A DNA stretch of 41,278 bases from Desulfobacteraceae bacterium (lineage in GTDB: Bacteria > Desulfobacterota > DSM-4660 > Desulfatiglandales > Desulfatiglandaceae): assembly GCA_016844935.1 (NCBI GenBank), contig JAERTK010000116.1, forward strand, positions 1-41,278, in the 5' to 3' direction. Both the position numbers and the translations under genes were made by a program. The notes beneath the pieces were generated by a model. It had not been told where the DNA came from, did no database searches, and was given only the letters and a program-made list of their open reading frames with translations. Below, in pieces: positions 16,060 to 24,988 of the stretch (position 1 is the stretch's first letter; each line of letters opens with the position of its first letter).

Positions 16060-17238
16060 ATGATCGGTATATCAAAACTTTATTGCGGCACGGTTGAGCC
16101 TTCCGATGCGCTCCGGTACGGAAGGCGCTCCAAGGATCTCCCGTCTCATCTCCTTCAGTTTTCCGAAGACAAACGGCCCGTGGTGGTATGGAACGTCACC
16201 AAAGCCTGCAACCTCAAATGCGTTCATTGCTACGCCAGGGCGGTTGAAGAAAAATCCAAAGGTGAGCTCACCCATGAACAGGGGCTGCGCCTCATGGATG
16301 ATCTGTCGGATTTCGGTTCCCCGGTGATCCTCTTTTCAGGGGGAGAACCGCTCATGCGGCCCGACCTGGTGGACCTGGCCCACTATGCGGTATCCAAAGG
16401 GATGCGCGCGGTTATCTCCACCAACGGTACCCTCATTACACCCGAAAAGGCACAGGAATTAAAAAAAGTGGGGCTTTCCTATGTGGGCGTCAGTCTCGAT
16501 GGGATGGAAGAAATTAATGATCGTTTTCGCGGTAAAAAGGGTGCGTTTAGTGACGCCATGGAAGGGATCCGAAACTGCCAGGCGGTGGGGCTGAAGGTGG
16601 GGCTCAGGTTTACCATTAATCGAATGAATGCCGTGGAAATTCCCCGCATCTTTGATCTGGTGGAAGAAATGGAAATCCCACGGATCTGCTTTTACCACCT
16701 GGTATATGCGGGGCGTGGATCCAATATGGTGGAAGAAGACCTGGCGCTTGCGCAGACCCGGACCGTGGTGGACCTGATCATGGATCGAACCCGGGACCTT
16801 CATGAGCGGGGAAAGCCCAAAGAAGTGCTCACCGTGGACAACCATGCGGACGGCCCCTATATATACCTCCGCATGCTGAAAGAAAAGGATCCCAGGGCGG
16901 AAGACGTGTTGCGACTGCTCAGAATGAACGAAGGGAACAGCTCGGGCCTGGGCATCGGGTGCGTCAGCTGGGACGGCGCGGTTCATGCGGACCAGTTCTG
17001 GCGGCACACCAGTTTCGGCAATGTCCTGGATCGTCCTTTCAGCGAAATCTGGTCCGATCTTTCCAATCCTTTAATGGCAAAACTGAAAGAGAAGAAGAAA
17101 CATGTGAAAGGCCGTTGCGCCACATGCCGATGGCTGGAGGTATGCGCCGGGAATTTCAGGGTCAGGGCCGAAGCGGTGACCGGCGATATCTGGGCCGCGG
17201 AACCGGCCTGTTATCTGACCGATGAAGAAATAGCGTGA
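16060..17238 (+). CDS. ahbC: 12,18-didecarboxysiroheme deacetylase (radical SAM), alternative heme pathway
   Basis: A 392-residue radical SAM enzyme. The N-terminus MIGISKLYCGTVEPSDALRY is characteristic of AhbC. The CxxxCxxC cluster-binding motif is at Cys50, Cys54 and Cys57, followed by LFSGGEPL and VISTNGTLI. A C-terminal twitch/SPASM-like region carries additional cysteines (GRCATCRWLEVCAGNFR) and the conserved GCVSWDGAVHADQFW. AhbC removes the two acetate side chains of didecarboxysiroheme, as methyl-forming radical chemistry, to give iron-coproporphyrin III. It starts the ahbC-hemB-ahbD-ahbA/B cluster. The choice of AhbC over AhbD rests on the N-terminal sequence and on its difference from the second radical SAM protein at 18291. 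There is no clear ribosome-binding site. Confidence 0.9.
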   Translation: MIGISKLYCGTVEPSDALRYGRRSKDLPSHLLQFSEDKRPVVVWNVTKACNLKCVHCYARAVEEKSKGELTHEQGLRLMDDLSDFGSPVILFSGGEPLMRPDLVDLAHYAVSKGMRAVISTNGTLITPEKAQELKKVGLSYVGVSLDGMEEINDRFRGKKGAFSDAMEGIRNCQAVGLKVGLRFTINRMNAVEIPRIFDLVEEMEIPRICFYHLVYAGRGSNMVEEDLALAQTRTVVDLIMDRTRDLHERGKPKEVLTVDNHADGPYIYLRMLKEKDPRAEDVLRLLRMNEGNSSGLGIGCVSWDGAVHADQFWRHTSFGNVLDRPFSEIWSDLSNPLMAKLKEKKKHVKGRCATCRWLEVCAGNFRVRAEAVTGDIWAAEPACYLTDEEIA

Positions 17239-17245
17239 CAGTTTT

Positions 17246-17266
17246 CAGTTGACAGTTATCAGTTGT
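17246..17266 (+). repeat. Three 7-bp units CAGTTGA/CAGTTAT/CAGTTGT
   Basis: Three imperfect tandem heptads (CAGTTGA, CAGTTAT, CAGTTGT) followed by CAGG fill most of the short gap between ahbC and hemB. They resemble the heptad repeat after pyk, so ahbC is flanked by such repeats on both sides. Confidence 0.65.
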
Positions 17267-17289
17267 CAGGAAAGGTAGTAACAACAGCA

Positions 17290-18285
17290 ATGGAGTTCAA
17301 ACAACCTATGATCATACGACCGCGACGACTGAGAAGAACCGGTACCATTCGGGATATGGTTCGCGAAACCCACCTTTCCACACGTGATTTCATCGCGCCG
17401 CTCTTCGTAAAACATGGAAAAAACATTCAGGACCCCATCCGGAGCATGCCGGGGCAGTTTCAATTTTCACCGGATACCCTGGTGGCAGAAGCGGAGGAAC
17501 TCTGGGATTGGGGTGTTCCCTCCCTGATCCTCTTCGGTCTGCCCGACGGGAAAGATTCCACGGGAAGCAGGTCCTGGGCCGAAGACGGGATTGTGCAAGT
17601 CGCTATAAGGGAGATAAAAGACCGTTTGCCGGACATGGTGGTCATGACCGATGTATGCCTTTGCGAGTATACGGATCACGGGCATTGCGGTGTTCTCCTG
17701 GACGGCGTGGTGGATAATGACACCACCCTGGAACTGCTGGCCCGACAGGCGGTGAGCCATTGTGACGCAGGGGCCGACTTCGTGGGCCCCTCTGATATGA
17801 TGGACGGTCGCATCGGCCATATTCGACATGCCCTGGATGACGCCGGCCACAAAGACCGGGGGATCCTTTCCTATGCCGTCAAGTACGCCTCCGCCTTTTA
17901 CGGCCCCTTTCGGGATGCCGCAGATTCAGCCCCCCAATTCGGTGATCGCACCGGCTACCAGATGGACCCGGCCAATGCTCTGGAGGCTTTAAAAGAAGCG
18001 GAACTGGACATGGAAGAGGGGGCGGACATGATCATGGTCAAACCCGCCCTCCCCTACCTGGATATCATAAACCGGGTTCGCGAAATCAGTCTGCTCCCCC
18101 TGGCAGCCTACAATGTGAGCGGCGAGTACGCCATGGTCAAGGCGGCGGCGGAAAAAGGATGGCTGGACGGGGAACGCGCTATGATGGAGATGCTCGTGGC
18201 CATCAAACGGGCGGGCGCCGATCTGATCCTGACTTATTTTGCCAAAGAAGCGGCACTGAAACTGAGAAATCAACCCCAAGGGTAA
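17290..18285 (+). CDS. hemB: Porphobilinogen synthase (delta-aminolevulinate dehydratase), zinc type
   Basis: From ATG 17290 the protein has 331 residues. It condenses two molecules of 5-aminolevulinate to porphobilinogen, the first common step of tetrapyrrole synthesis. The N-terminus has [20 protein letters not shown]. The metal loop [14 protein letters not shown] contains Cys123, Cys125 and Cys133, so it is a Zn-dependent form and not the Asp-rich Mg type. The Schiff-base lysines lie in [16 protein letters not shown] and [16 protein letters not shown] at 17263 opens the frame earlier, but the ATG with AGGAAAGG upstream gives the normal family N-terminus; ATG 17308 is also possible. It sits between the two radical SAM heme genes, as in Desulfovibrio. 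Confidence 0.95.
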   Translation: MEFKQPMIIRPRRLRRTGTIRDMVRETHLSTRDFIAPLFVKHGKNIQDPIRSMPGQFQFSPDTLVAEAEELWDWGVPSLILFGLPDGKDSTGSRSWAEDGIVQVAIREIKDRLPDMVVMTDVCLCEYTDHGHCGVLLDGVVDNDTTLELLARQAVSHCDAGADFVGPSDMMDGRIGHIRHALDDAGHKDRGILSYAVKYASAFYGPFRDAADSAPQFGDRTGYQMDPANALEALKEAELDMEEGADMIMVKPALPYLDIINRVREISLLPLAAYNVSGEYAMVKAAAEKGWLDGERAMMEMLVAIKRAGADLILTYFAKEAALKLRNQPQG

Positions 18286-18290
18286 CTGAA

Positions 18291-19352
18291 ATGCATCCTG
18301 GCAAAAACCGAAATAAGGAAGCCTCGCCTCGTCTCGTAGCCTGGGAGTTAACGCGTAAATGCAATCTGAACTGTGTTCACTGCCGGGCCGGTTCCGAAAA
18401 GGGGCCCTACCCCGGAGAACTGGAAACAGACAAATGCATCGAGATACTGGAACAGATCCGGAAGGTGGGAGAGCCTATCGTGATTCTCACAGGCGGTGAA
18501 CCCCTCCTGAGGGAAGATATCTTCGATCTGGCCGAAGCGGGCACCCGCATGGGTCTCCGCATGGTCATGGCCACCAACGGAACGCTCTTGACACCTGACA
18601 TCATTGGTCGGATGAAAGCGTCCGGCATCAAACGCCTCAGTATTTCCATCGATGGCGCAACGGCTGAACAGCACGACGCCTTCAGGAAAGTACCGGGGGC
18701 TTTCCACAGGGCCATGGAAGGGATTGAACTGCTGAACCGGAACGGGCTGGAATTCCAGATCAACACCACCGTTTCCCGTCATAATGTAAAGGAGCTTGAA
18801 GAAATTCTGAACATGGCTGTCAAACTGGGGGCCGTGGCCCATCACATTTTCCTGCTGGTCCCCACGGGCCGCGCCAAGGACATGGTGAACCAGGAAATCG
18901 ATGCAGCGGAATATGAAAACCTGCTACACTGGTTTTACCGTATGCGGGATCAAGTCCCCCTCCACCTGAAAGCCACCTGCGCACCCCATTACTATCGCAT
19001 ACTTCGCCAGGAAGCGCGTAAGCAGGGAGAAAAAGTCAGTTTTGAAACCCATGGCCTCGATGCCGTCACCCGGGGGTGTCTGGGCGGAACGTCTTTTTGT
19101 TTCATTTCGAATACCGGCATTGTGCAACCCTGCGGTTACCTGGAGCTTAGTTGCGGAGACCTCAAGACATCCTCCTTTCAATCGGTTTGGAAAGACTCTC
19201 AAATTTTCAATGAATTCAGGAATTTTTCAGCGTATAAGGGAAAATGTGGCCGATGCGGTTACATCCGGTTTTGCGGCGGGTGTAGGGCCCGGGCCTTTGA
19301 AGCCACCGGAGACTATCTGGCCGAAGAACCTCTTTGCGCCTATGAACCTTAA
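18291..19352 (+). CDS. ahbD: Heme b synthase AhbD (radical SAM, coproheme decarboxylating)
   Basis: From ATG 18291 the protein has 353 residues and follows hemB by five bases. The radical SAM motif is at Cys24, Cys28 and Cys31 (ELTRKCNLNCVHCRAG), with ILTGGEPLLREDIF and VMATNGTLL. The middle contains the AhbD-typical AHHIFLLVPTGRAKD and LKATCAPHYYRILRQEA. The C-terminal auxiliary cluster region is CGRCGYIRFCGGCRARA, ending GDYLAEEPLCAYEP. AhbD oxidatively decarboxylates two propionates of iron-coproporphyrin III to vinyl groups, giving heme b without oxygen. A longer upstream frame from 18159 overlaps hemB and is rejected. With ahbC upstream and ahbA/B downstream this completes the visible late pathway. 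Confidence 0.93.
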   Translation: MHPGKNRNKEASPRLVAWELTRKCNLNCVHCRAGSEKGPYPGELETDKCIEILEQIRKVGEPIVILTGGEPLLREDIFDLAEAGTRMGLRMVMATNGTLLTPDIIGRMKASGIKRLSISIDGATAEQHDAFRKVPGAFHRAMEGIELLNRNGLEFQINTTVSRHNVKELEEILNMAVKLGAVAHHIFLLVPTGRAKDMVNQEIDAAEYENLLHWFYRMRDQVPLHLKATCAPHYYRILRQEARKQGEKVSFETHGLDAVTRGCLGGTSFCFISNTGIVQPCGYLELSCGDLKTSSFQSVWKDSQIFNEFRNFSAYKGKCGRCGYIRFCGGCRARAFEATGDYLAEEPLCAYEP

Positions 19353-19364
19353 TGCCAAGGCATC

Positions 19365-19814
19365 ATGATGGAAACGAAATACAGGAAAATCCTGAACGAA
19401 ATCCAATCTGATTTCCCCATTTCGTCCCGACCCTATCGCGATCTGGGAGACAAACTCCACATGACGGAGGAGGAGGTCCTTGACGCGGTAAAACGCCTTA
19501 AGGAAAAAGGTGTTATCAGGCGGATCGGGGGCAATTTTCAGACTTCCAGGCTGGATTTTGTGAGCACACTGTGTGCCGCGCGGGTGCCGGAGGAAAAAAT
19601 TGATCGCTTTGTTGAAACGGTAAACGCTTATCCGGGCGTCACCCACAACTATCTGAGAGCCCACTCCTACAACATCTGGTTTACCTTCATTGCCGAGGAA
19701 ATGGGTATCATTGAAGATGCACTGGAGACCATAGGGCGGAAAACTGGCGTAACGGAAATTTTAAACCTTCCCGCCGAAGAAATGTTCAAGATCAAGGTTG
19801 ACTTTGCAGTGTAA
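19365..19814 (+). CDS. Siroheme decarboxylase subunit (AhbA/AhbB, Lrp/AsnC-like)
   Basis: A 149-residue protein of the AhbA/AhbB/NirDLGH family. It has an AsnC-type winged helix at the N-terminus (RPYRDLGDKLHMTEEEVLDAVKRL, then KGVIRRIGGNF), followed by an alpha/beta ferredoxin-like domain with VTHNYLRAHSYNIWFTF and the C-terminal LNLPAEEMFKIKVDFAV. Known siroheme decarboxylases are AhbA/AhbB heterodimers that remove two acetate carboxylates of siroheme. Only one subunit gene is present here; the partner must lie elsewhere or this acts alone. I cannot decide between AhbA and AhbB; the position next to ahbD resembles the nirD/ahbA locus of Desulfovibrio. ATG 19365 or 19368 may be used. Confidence 0.86.
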   Translation: MMETKYRKILNEIQSDFPISSRPYRDLGDKLHMTEEEVLDAVKRLKEKGVIRRIGGNFQTSRLDFVSTLCAARVPEEKIDRFVETVNAYPGVTHNYLRAHSYNIWFTFIAEEMGIIEDALETIGRKTGVTEILNLPAEEMFKIKVDFAV

Positions 19815-19846
19815 TCCTTAAAGATCAAAACGAGGTTTACCGGGAA

Positions 19847-21301
19847 ATGAAGGCCAATACCCTGATATTTGTTGTGGATGACGAGCCGACGGCCAGAATC
19901 CTCATGTCCAAATGGATTGAAAAATACGGATATGAGGTCCGGGCGTTCAGTAGCGGCGAGCAATGTCTTGATGCCCTGGATGAAGGACCCACAGCCATCT
20001 GTCTGGATATCATGATGCCCGGGCTGGACGGCATTGAAGTTTTAAAGCGCATTCAAAGCATCGAAAAAGAACTGCCCATTATCATGGTAACCGCCAAAGG
20101 TTCATTGGAACTGGCGGTCAAATCCATGAAGCTGGGGGCCTACGATTACATCCGGAAACCCATCGACCGTAGCCGGCTGGAGACGTCTCTCAGGAAGGCC
20201 GTGGAAAAATACTCCATGGCGAAGAAAATCACCCGGCTGCAGAAAGAGTTGGGCCAAACCTATTCATTTCACAATATCGTCGGCAAAACCGCCGTAATGG
20301 AAAAGGTTTTCAACCAGATTGAAAAGGTGACAGACAACAACATCAACGTTTTTATCCAGGGAGAGAGCGGAACGGGCAAGGAGCTGGTGGCCCGGGCCAT
20401 TCACTACCAGGGTTCCCGTCAGGACGGGCCCTTTGAAGCCGTTAATTGTGGGGCCATACCGGAGAACCTTCAGGAAAGCGAATTTTTCGGGCATGAAAAA
20501 GGGGCGTTTACCGGCGCCATCAGGTCCCAGGCCGGTAAAATAGAGGTGGCCAACGGTGGCACCCTGTTTCTGGACGAAGTGGGTGATATGTCGCCGAGCC
20601 TTCAGGTGAAACTCCTTCGTTTTCTGGAAACCAGAACCATTGAACGGGTTGGGGGGCGAAAGCGCATTTCGGTGGATGTGCGGATTATTTCCGCCACCAA
20701 TAAGATGTTGAAAGCGGAAACCGAGTCCGGCAATTTCAGGGAAGATCTCTATTACCGGCTGATGGTTTACCCCATCAACATCCCCTGCTTGAGAGACAGA
20801 AAAGAAGATATTCCCGTTCTGGTACGGCATTTCCTGGATAAATACATGAAGGAGACCAAAAAAGATATTCGGTCTGTGGACCACAACACAATGGAGGCAC
20901 TAATCGCCTATGATTGGCCGGGAAATGTCAGAGAGCTTGAAAACGTTATCCAACGGGCCATGGTCACCTCGGACAGCGAGCGTTTGGAAATCTCAACCCT
21001 CCCCTCGGAAATTTCTGATGGATCTTCATCTCCCGGCCATGACTGTTTTCCCACTGAAGAAAAGTCCGAAAACGAAGAAGCGGAGACTTATTCTCCTGAG
21101 GAGGTAGCCCCCCTTTCAACCATGGAAAAGAGGGTCATGCTCAATGCCCTCAATATAACCCGGGGGAACCTGGCCTTGACCGCCAAGAAACTCGAAATTT
21201 CAAGGGCGACCCTTTACCGAAAAATCGACAAATATGATCTCCGGAATCTGAGCCCTTTCCTGAGAAAAAATCAAGCGGCCATGGAAGCTGACAACCAATA
21301 A
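19847..21301 (+). CDS. Sigma-54-dependent response regulator (NtrC/AtoC type)
   Basis: A 484-residue three-domain regulator. Residues 1-120 form a receiver domain: VVDDEP at the start, phospho-acceptor Asp54 in [12 protein letters not shown], and the Lys in YIRKPI. Residues about 140-380 are the AAA+ sigma-54 activator domain: Walker A GESGTGKE near 172, the sigma-54-contact loop GAFTGA near 219, Walker [13 protein letters not shown], and an arginine finger region LYYRL. The C-terminus has a Fis-type helix-turn-helix ([25 protein letters not shown]). It needs phosphorylation by a histidine kinase, none of which is adjacent. It lies 32 bp after the heme genes. No -24/-12 element is obvious ahead of the neighbouring genes, so its targets are probably elsewhere. 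Confidence 0.95.
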   Translation: MKANTLIFVVDDEPTARILMSKWIEKYGYEVRAFSSGEQCLDALDEGPTAICLDIMMPGLDGIEVLKRIQSIEKELPIIMVTAKGSLELAVKSMKLGAYDYIRKPIDRSRLETSLRKAVEKYSMAKKITRLQKELGQTYSFHNIVGKTAVMEKVFNQIEKVTDNNINVFIQGESGTGKELVARAIHYQGSRQDGPFEAVNCGAIPENLQESEFFGHEKGAFTGAIRSQAGKIEVANGGTLFLDEVGDMSPSLQVKLLRFLETRTIERVGGRKRISVDVRIISATNKMLKAETESGNFREDLYYRLMVYPINIPCLRDRKEDIPVLVRHFLDKYMKETKKDIRSVDHNTMEALIAYDWPGNVRELENVIQRAMVTSDSERLEISTLPSEISDGSSSPGHDCFPTEEKSENEEAETYSPEEVAPLSTMEKRVMLNALNITRGNLALTAKKLEISRATLYRKIDKYDLRNLSPFLRKNQAAMEADNQ

Positions 21302-21369
21302 ATACATTATACATTACAATAACCTAATGAATTTTATTAAACACAAATATAAAGTTAAAGGAAAATACA

Positions 21370-21789
21370 ATGTTTAAAAACATTCTGGTTCCCACGGATT
21401 TTCTCGATGATGATCAACATGCCCTGGATATTGCCGTAAGACTCTGTTCCATGGACAATGGAGTGATTTCACTGCTGCATGTCATCGAGGTCATACAGAA
21501 CACGACTTTTGAGGAGTTTGAGGATTTTTACAGCGGCCTTGAAAAACGCTCTTTTAAAGGCCTCAGTGACATTATTGATCGCCTGGACACCCAGGAAATA
21601 ACTGTGGAACCCCGGGTGGTGTATGGGAACAGAACCCGGGAAATTGTCCGTTACGGAGAAGAGAACAGTGTGGATTTGATTATCATGAAATCCCACAAGG
21701 TTGATCTTGAGGAACGGAGCCAGGGATGGGGAACCATCAGCTACAAAGTGAGCATACTGGCCCAATGCCCTGTTCTGCTCGTTAAGTAA
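21370..21789 (+). CDS. Universal stress protein, UspA family
   Basis: A 139-residue single-domain Usp. It begins MFKNILVPTDFLDDDQHALD, has VISLLHVIEV, then DLIIMKSHKVDLEERSQGWGTISYKVSILAQCPVLLVK. This C-terminal segment occupies the place of the ATP-binding G-2x-G-9x-G(S/T) signature but has a changed glycine spacing (GWGTISYKVS), so nucleotide binding is uncertain. An AT-rich 68-bp region separates it from the response regulator. The MFS transporter frame opens 10 bp after its stop, so the two are probably cotranscribed. Confidence 0.92.
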   Translation: MFKNILVPTDFLDDDQHALDIAVRLCSMDNGVISLLHVIEVIQNTTFEEFEDFYSGLEKRSFKGLSDIIDRLDTQEITVEPRVVYGNRTREIVRYGEENSVDLIIMKSHKVDLEERSQGWGTISYKVSILAQCPVLLVK

Positions 21790-21799
21790 ACGGCCCTTC

Positions 21800-23056
21800 T
21801 TGGAAAAAACCGAAACGACCATACCCTTTGCCAAACAGCTGCAGGTTTTTCTGCCGTTTGCGTTTGGGTATTTCCTCTCCTACCTCTATCGGGTGATTAA
21901 TGCGGTACTGGCCCCCGATCTGGCCGCCGACCTGGGCGTGGGACCTTCCGGTCTGGGATTGCTCACAGCAACCTATTTCATTACCTTTGCGGCATTTCAA
22001 CTCCCTTTAGGCATTTTGCTGGACCGTTTCGGCCCCCGCAGGATCGAAGCGGGACTGCTGATTCTGGCCGGAACGGGCGCCTTTGTGTTTGCCAACGCAA
22101 GCACCCTGACCGGGTTAGTCATCGGCCGAGGATTAATCGGTTTGGGTGTGTCCGCATGCCTGATGGCCGCTTTCAAAGCCTTTGTGCTCTGGTTTCCCAA
22201 ACAGCAACTCCCTCGGATCAACGGCTTTCAAATGGCGGCGGGGGGGCTGGGAGCCCTTGCCGCCACATCCCCGGTAGAAGCAGCCCTCACCGTAACGGAT
22301 TGGCGGGGGGTCTTCACCCTCCTGGCGGTGCTCACGGTTCTGGTGGCAGCTGTCATATTCTTCGTTGTCCCTGAGCGTCGAAGTCAAACCGAAGACGAAC
22401 CCTTCGCCCACCAGATGCGGGAGATGGGAACCATTCTCACGAGCCTCAATTTCTGGCGGATCGCACCCTGGGCCACCTTGAGCCAAGGCACCTTCCTGGC
22501 GGTTCACGGACTCTGGGCAGGACCGTGGTTGCGGGATGTGGCGGGATACGACCGTCCCGAGGTGGCCGGAACACTGCTGTTACTGGCTGTGGCCATGGTA
22601 TTCGGGTTTGTGACACTGGGGACGGCCGCGGAACGCCTCAGCCGACGCGGCATATCGACCATGGCCGTGGGAGCAGTGGGCATGGGTCTTTTCATGGCGG
22701 TGATGGTGCTGATAGTGTGGGGGCCTAAATCGGGCGCCACATTGATTTGGATACTCTTTGGGTTTTTCGGCACATCCGGTATTCTCCCTTATGCGGCACT
22801 CTCCCAAAGCTTTCCCCTGCATCTTTCCGGGCGGGTGAACACGGCGTTAAACCTGCTGGTATTTCTGGCGGCCTTTGCCGCCCAATGGGGCATCGGGGCC
22901 ATCATCGGCATTTGGCCCACCGCCCAATCGGGGGGGTATGCACCTGCCGGTTATCAGGCAGCCTTCGGCATACTTCTAGCCATTCAACTCATCACCATCT
23001 TCTGGTTCTGGTTTGCGAGCGCTCTTCTAAAAAGACGCGTAAAACCCACAGAATAA
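21800..23056 (+). CDS. MFS transporter
   Basis: A 418-residue major facilitator protein with 12 predicted helices. Seen: first helix FLPFAFGYFLSYLYRVINAV, the loop 2-3 motif LLDRFGPRRIEAG (the family's G-x-x-x-D-R-x-G-R-R signature), GRGLIGLGVSACLMAAFKA in helix 4, a polar central loop (VPERRSQTEDEPFAH), and the second half from about residue 210 to LLAIQLITIFWFWFA. The frame opens with TTG at 21800; no ATG occurs before the first helix, so a TTG start is likely. The arginine in helix 1 (LYRVINAVLAPDL) is reminiscent of nitrate/nitrite and organic-anion porters. The substrate cannot be assigned. Confidence 0.88.
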   Translation: MEKTETTIPFAKQLQVFLPFAFGYFLSYLYRVINAVLAPDLAADLGVGPSGLGLLTATYFITFAAFQLPLGILLDRFGPRRIEAGLLILAGTGAFVFANASTLTGLVIGRGLIGLGVSACLMAAFKAFVLWFPKQQLPRINGFQMAAGGLGALAATSPVEAALTVTDWRGVFTLLAVLTVLVAAVIFFVVPERRSQTEDEPFAHQMREMGTILTSLNFWRIAPWATLSQGTFLAVHGLWAGPWLRDVAGYDRPEVAGTLLLLAVAMVFGFVTLGTAAERLSRRGISTMAVGAVGMGLFMAVMVLIVWGPKSGATLIWILFGFFGTSGILPYAALSQSFPLHLSGRVNTALNLLVFLAAFAAQWGIGAIIGIWPTAQSGGYAPAGYQAAFGILLAIQLITIFWFWFASALLKRRVKPTE

Positions 23057-23081
23057 AATCGGAACTGCGAAAGATCCGATT
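23057..23081 (-). terminator. Probable intrinsic terminator of the subtilase gene
   Basis: AATCGGA (23057-23063) and TCCGATT (23075-23081) form a 7-bp stem with an 11-base loop. On the minus strand the stem is followed by TTTTATTCT, which fits termination of the gene ending at 23116. On the plus strand it is followed by CCCGGG, so it would not terminate the MFS gene well. Confidence 0.45.
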
Positions 23082-23115
23082 CCCGGGTATCAAGGATGGA
23101 CGCCATTTTCCATTT

Positions 23116-24825
23116 TTACGGCTGCTGAACAGTAACGTTGGCGCCGGTTTCCGCGTGAAACCCGGGCTCCACATTTACCACAGGCGCGGTAAAGACAGCG
23201 GTAGCACCGTTTTCAACAGTGGTATTCTGCCCCAGGGTCAAGGATGTGGCGTTACTGCATGAGCAGTTCGTGCCCGCAAGATAGGTGACATTGGTAATCA
23301 CGCCGCTAGCCGGGCAATCGGGACAGGAAGCAAGCAAAGCCACTGCAGCCCCCACATTCACCCGTGGTTTTGTGATGGCCACTTTGTCGTCCGTGATAGA
23401 ATCCCCGCTGTCTATCAGCTTCGATTCCACATCACTGGCCGAAAGGAAACTGCCGTTGAGGGTTTTGTTGGCGCTTTGTAGGCATGCAGCAGCCCCGGCG
23501 GCGTAAGGGCATGCGGCGGAAGTCCCTCCAAACCCATAGGCCGTATTGTAATAACCACCCCCCAATTTGGTGGTGGTGGCCCAATTGGAGGGCGCCAGAA
23601 GGCCCAGAAAAGAGGCGGTGTTGGAGTAGACAATAACCCGGTCAGCTTGAACCTGCTGAGAGGAATACCAAAGGGTTGAACATCCCCAAGTCGAATTCTT
23701 GTCGGCGCAGGAGCCGGAATTGACACACCAGCCGATAGAAGATGTTGTAAATCTGGCATCGTAGACCGCGCCTACAGAAACCACATGGGAGATGCAGGCT
23801 GGCCACCCCATGGAATTACAGTAACCATCGTTCCCTGAAGAGACAAAAAGCGTCATCCCGACCGATACGGCATTGGCCGCTGCAGTGGTCATAGCGGTAG
23901 AAGCGGAATCACAGGCGCTGTAATACCTCCCCCCCCCAAAACTGGTACTGACAATCATAATAGGGTTACCGGGATCATCATTCTGATGGGTAATGCACCA
24001 CTCCCAGGCTTCAATCATGTCTGATGTATATGCGCTTCCCCCGGTAGGGGTGTTTGATATTTTCAAGGCATAAAGTTTTGCGCCGTAGGCCACACCGCCA
24101 ATGTAATCTCCAACTGTGCCAAGATCACCGGCGACAATCCCGGCGCAGGCAGTACCGTGCCCATTGCCATCCATGGGGTCGCTCTTGTCCTCTCCACAAT
24201 CGTACCCGCCAATGACCTTTGAATTGGGAAACCCGCCCCCGCCCAGGCGGGAATGGGTATAATCAATGCCGGTGTCACAGATGGCCACTGAAAGCCCGCT
24301 CCCGCTGTAAGAACTCCTGGCGGTTGTCGCATTCATCAACGGGATGCCCTGAGCCAGGTTAGGATAAACAATAAAATCCTTTTCGATGGAAACAACGTCC
24401 CCACTGCTGACGAGCGCTTGAAGACCTTTTAACGTCACCTGTGCCGAAAAGCCATAAACATACTTAAAACGGTTGGTGATGGTAATCTCCCGTGCGCTAA
24501 CGCCGGCAACAACGCGATTTATTGCACTGCTTACATCGGTTGAAAGTTGTTTGCGGACTGTTCCGCTCTGCAGATTCAGTGATGTACTCAACCGGGCAGG
24601 TTGTCTCAGATTGACAATGATGCGGCTTTTGGACGTTCCATCTGAAAATTCAGACAAAATCGATTGCGGGCTGATCAGCTTCGAACTCTTTGAGAGGGCT
24701 TGGATGATCTTAACATCCTCTTCTGAAAAACATACGGATGGAATCAGAAGCACGGCAACGCCTATAACCAACCCTTTCCCCGCTTTTCCAAACAGGCCGG
24801 TGCAGATTTTCCAGATGCTGCCCAT
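23116..24825 (-). CDS. Secreted subtilisin-like serine protease (S8) with C-terminal coathanger-type repeat
   Basis: From ATG 24825, with GGAGG seven bases upstream, the protein has 569 residues. A signal peptide (basic, then GLVIGVAVLLIPSVCFS) is followed by an I9-like propeptide (SRIIVNLRQPA to VSIEKDFIVYP). The S8 catalytic domain then shows Asp184 (AICDTGIDYTH), His223 (GNGHGTACAG), the oxyanion Asn in VSSGNDGY and Ser436 (FGGTSAACPYAAG). Many cysteines suggest disulfides. The last 70 residues (TLGQNTTVENGATAVFTA, then VEPGFHAETGANVTV) resemble the three-coathanger-stack motif found at the end of exported surface proteins. The protein is likely exported, perhaps anchored to the cell surface. 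It stands alone, convergent with the MFS gene. Confidence 0.93.
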   Translation of the reverse strand: MGSIWKICTGLFGKAGKGLVIGVAVLLIPSVCFSEEDVKIIQALSKSSKLISPQSILSEFSDGTSKSRIIVNLRQPARLSTSLNLQSGTVRKQLSTDVSSAINRVVAGVSAREITITNRFKYVYGFSAQVTLKGLQALVSSGDVVSIEKDFIVYPNLAQGIPLMNATTARSSYSGSGLSVAICDTGIDYTHSRLGGGGFPNSKVIGGYDCGEDKSDPMDGNGHGTACAGIVAGDLGTVGDYIGGVAYGAKLYALKISNTPTGGSAYTSDMIEAWEWCITHQNDDPGNPIMIVSTSFGGGRYYSACDSASTAMTTAAANAVSVGMTLFVSSGNDGYCNSMGWPACISHVVSVGAVYDARFTTSSIGWCVNSGSCADKNSTWGCSTLWYSSQQVQADRVIVYSNTASFLGLLAPSNWATTTKLGGGYYNTAYGFGGTSAACPYAAGAAACLQSANKTLNGSFLSASDVESKLIDSGDSITDDKVAITKPRVNVGAAVALLASCPDCPASGVITNVTYLAGTNCSCSNATSLTLGQNTTVENGATAVFTAPVVNVEPGFHAETGANVTVQQP

Positions 24826-24915
24826 TGTTTCCTCCGGGGGACTCGAGGCTATCACTTTCAACCACCGGTTTCAGTGTGGAACGATGTCTTTAAATTGTCA
24901 AGGGGAATAATCAAC

Positions 24916-24944
24916 TTGGCCAAGTTCGTTTTTTGGGATATAAT
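24916..24944 (+). promoter_or_regulatory. Sigma-70-type promoter of the acyl-CoA dehydrogenase gene
   Basis: TTGGCC at 24916-24921 and a perfect TATAAT at 24939-24944 are separated by 17 bp. The start would be near 24951, giving a leader of about 38 bases with AGGAGG before ATG 24989. Confidence 0.6.
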
Positions 24945-24988
24945 CCATTTCGTTCATTTGCCGGTTAAAACGGATTTCAGGAGGCCCC

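Noticed and set aside
18159..18290. Longer start for ahbD
   Set aside because: It lies inside hemB, and the AhbD N-terminus is properly given from ATG 18291.
21302..21369. Sigma-54 promoter ahead of the universal stress protein
   Set aside because: No TGGCAC-N5-TTGC element is present in the 68-bp AT-rich gap, despite the adjacent sigma-54 activator gene.
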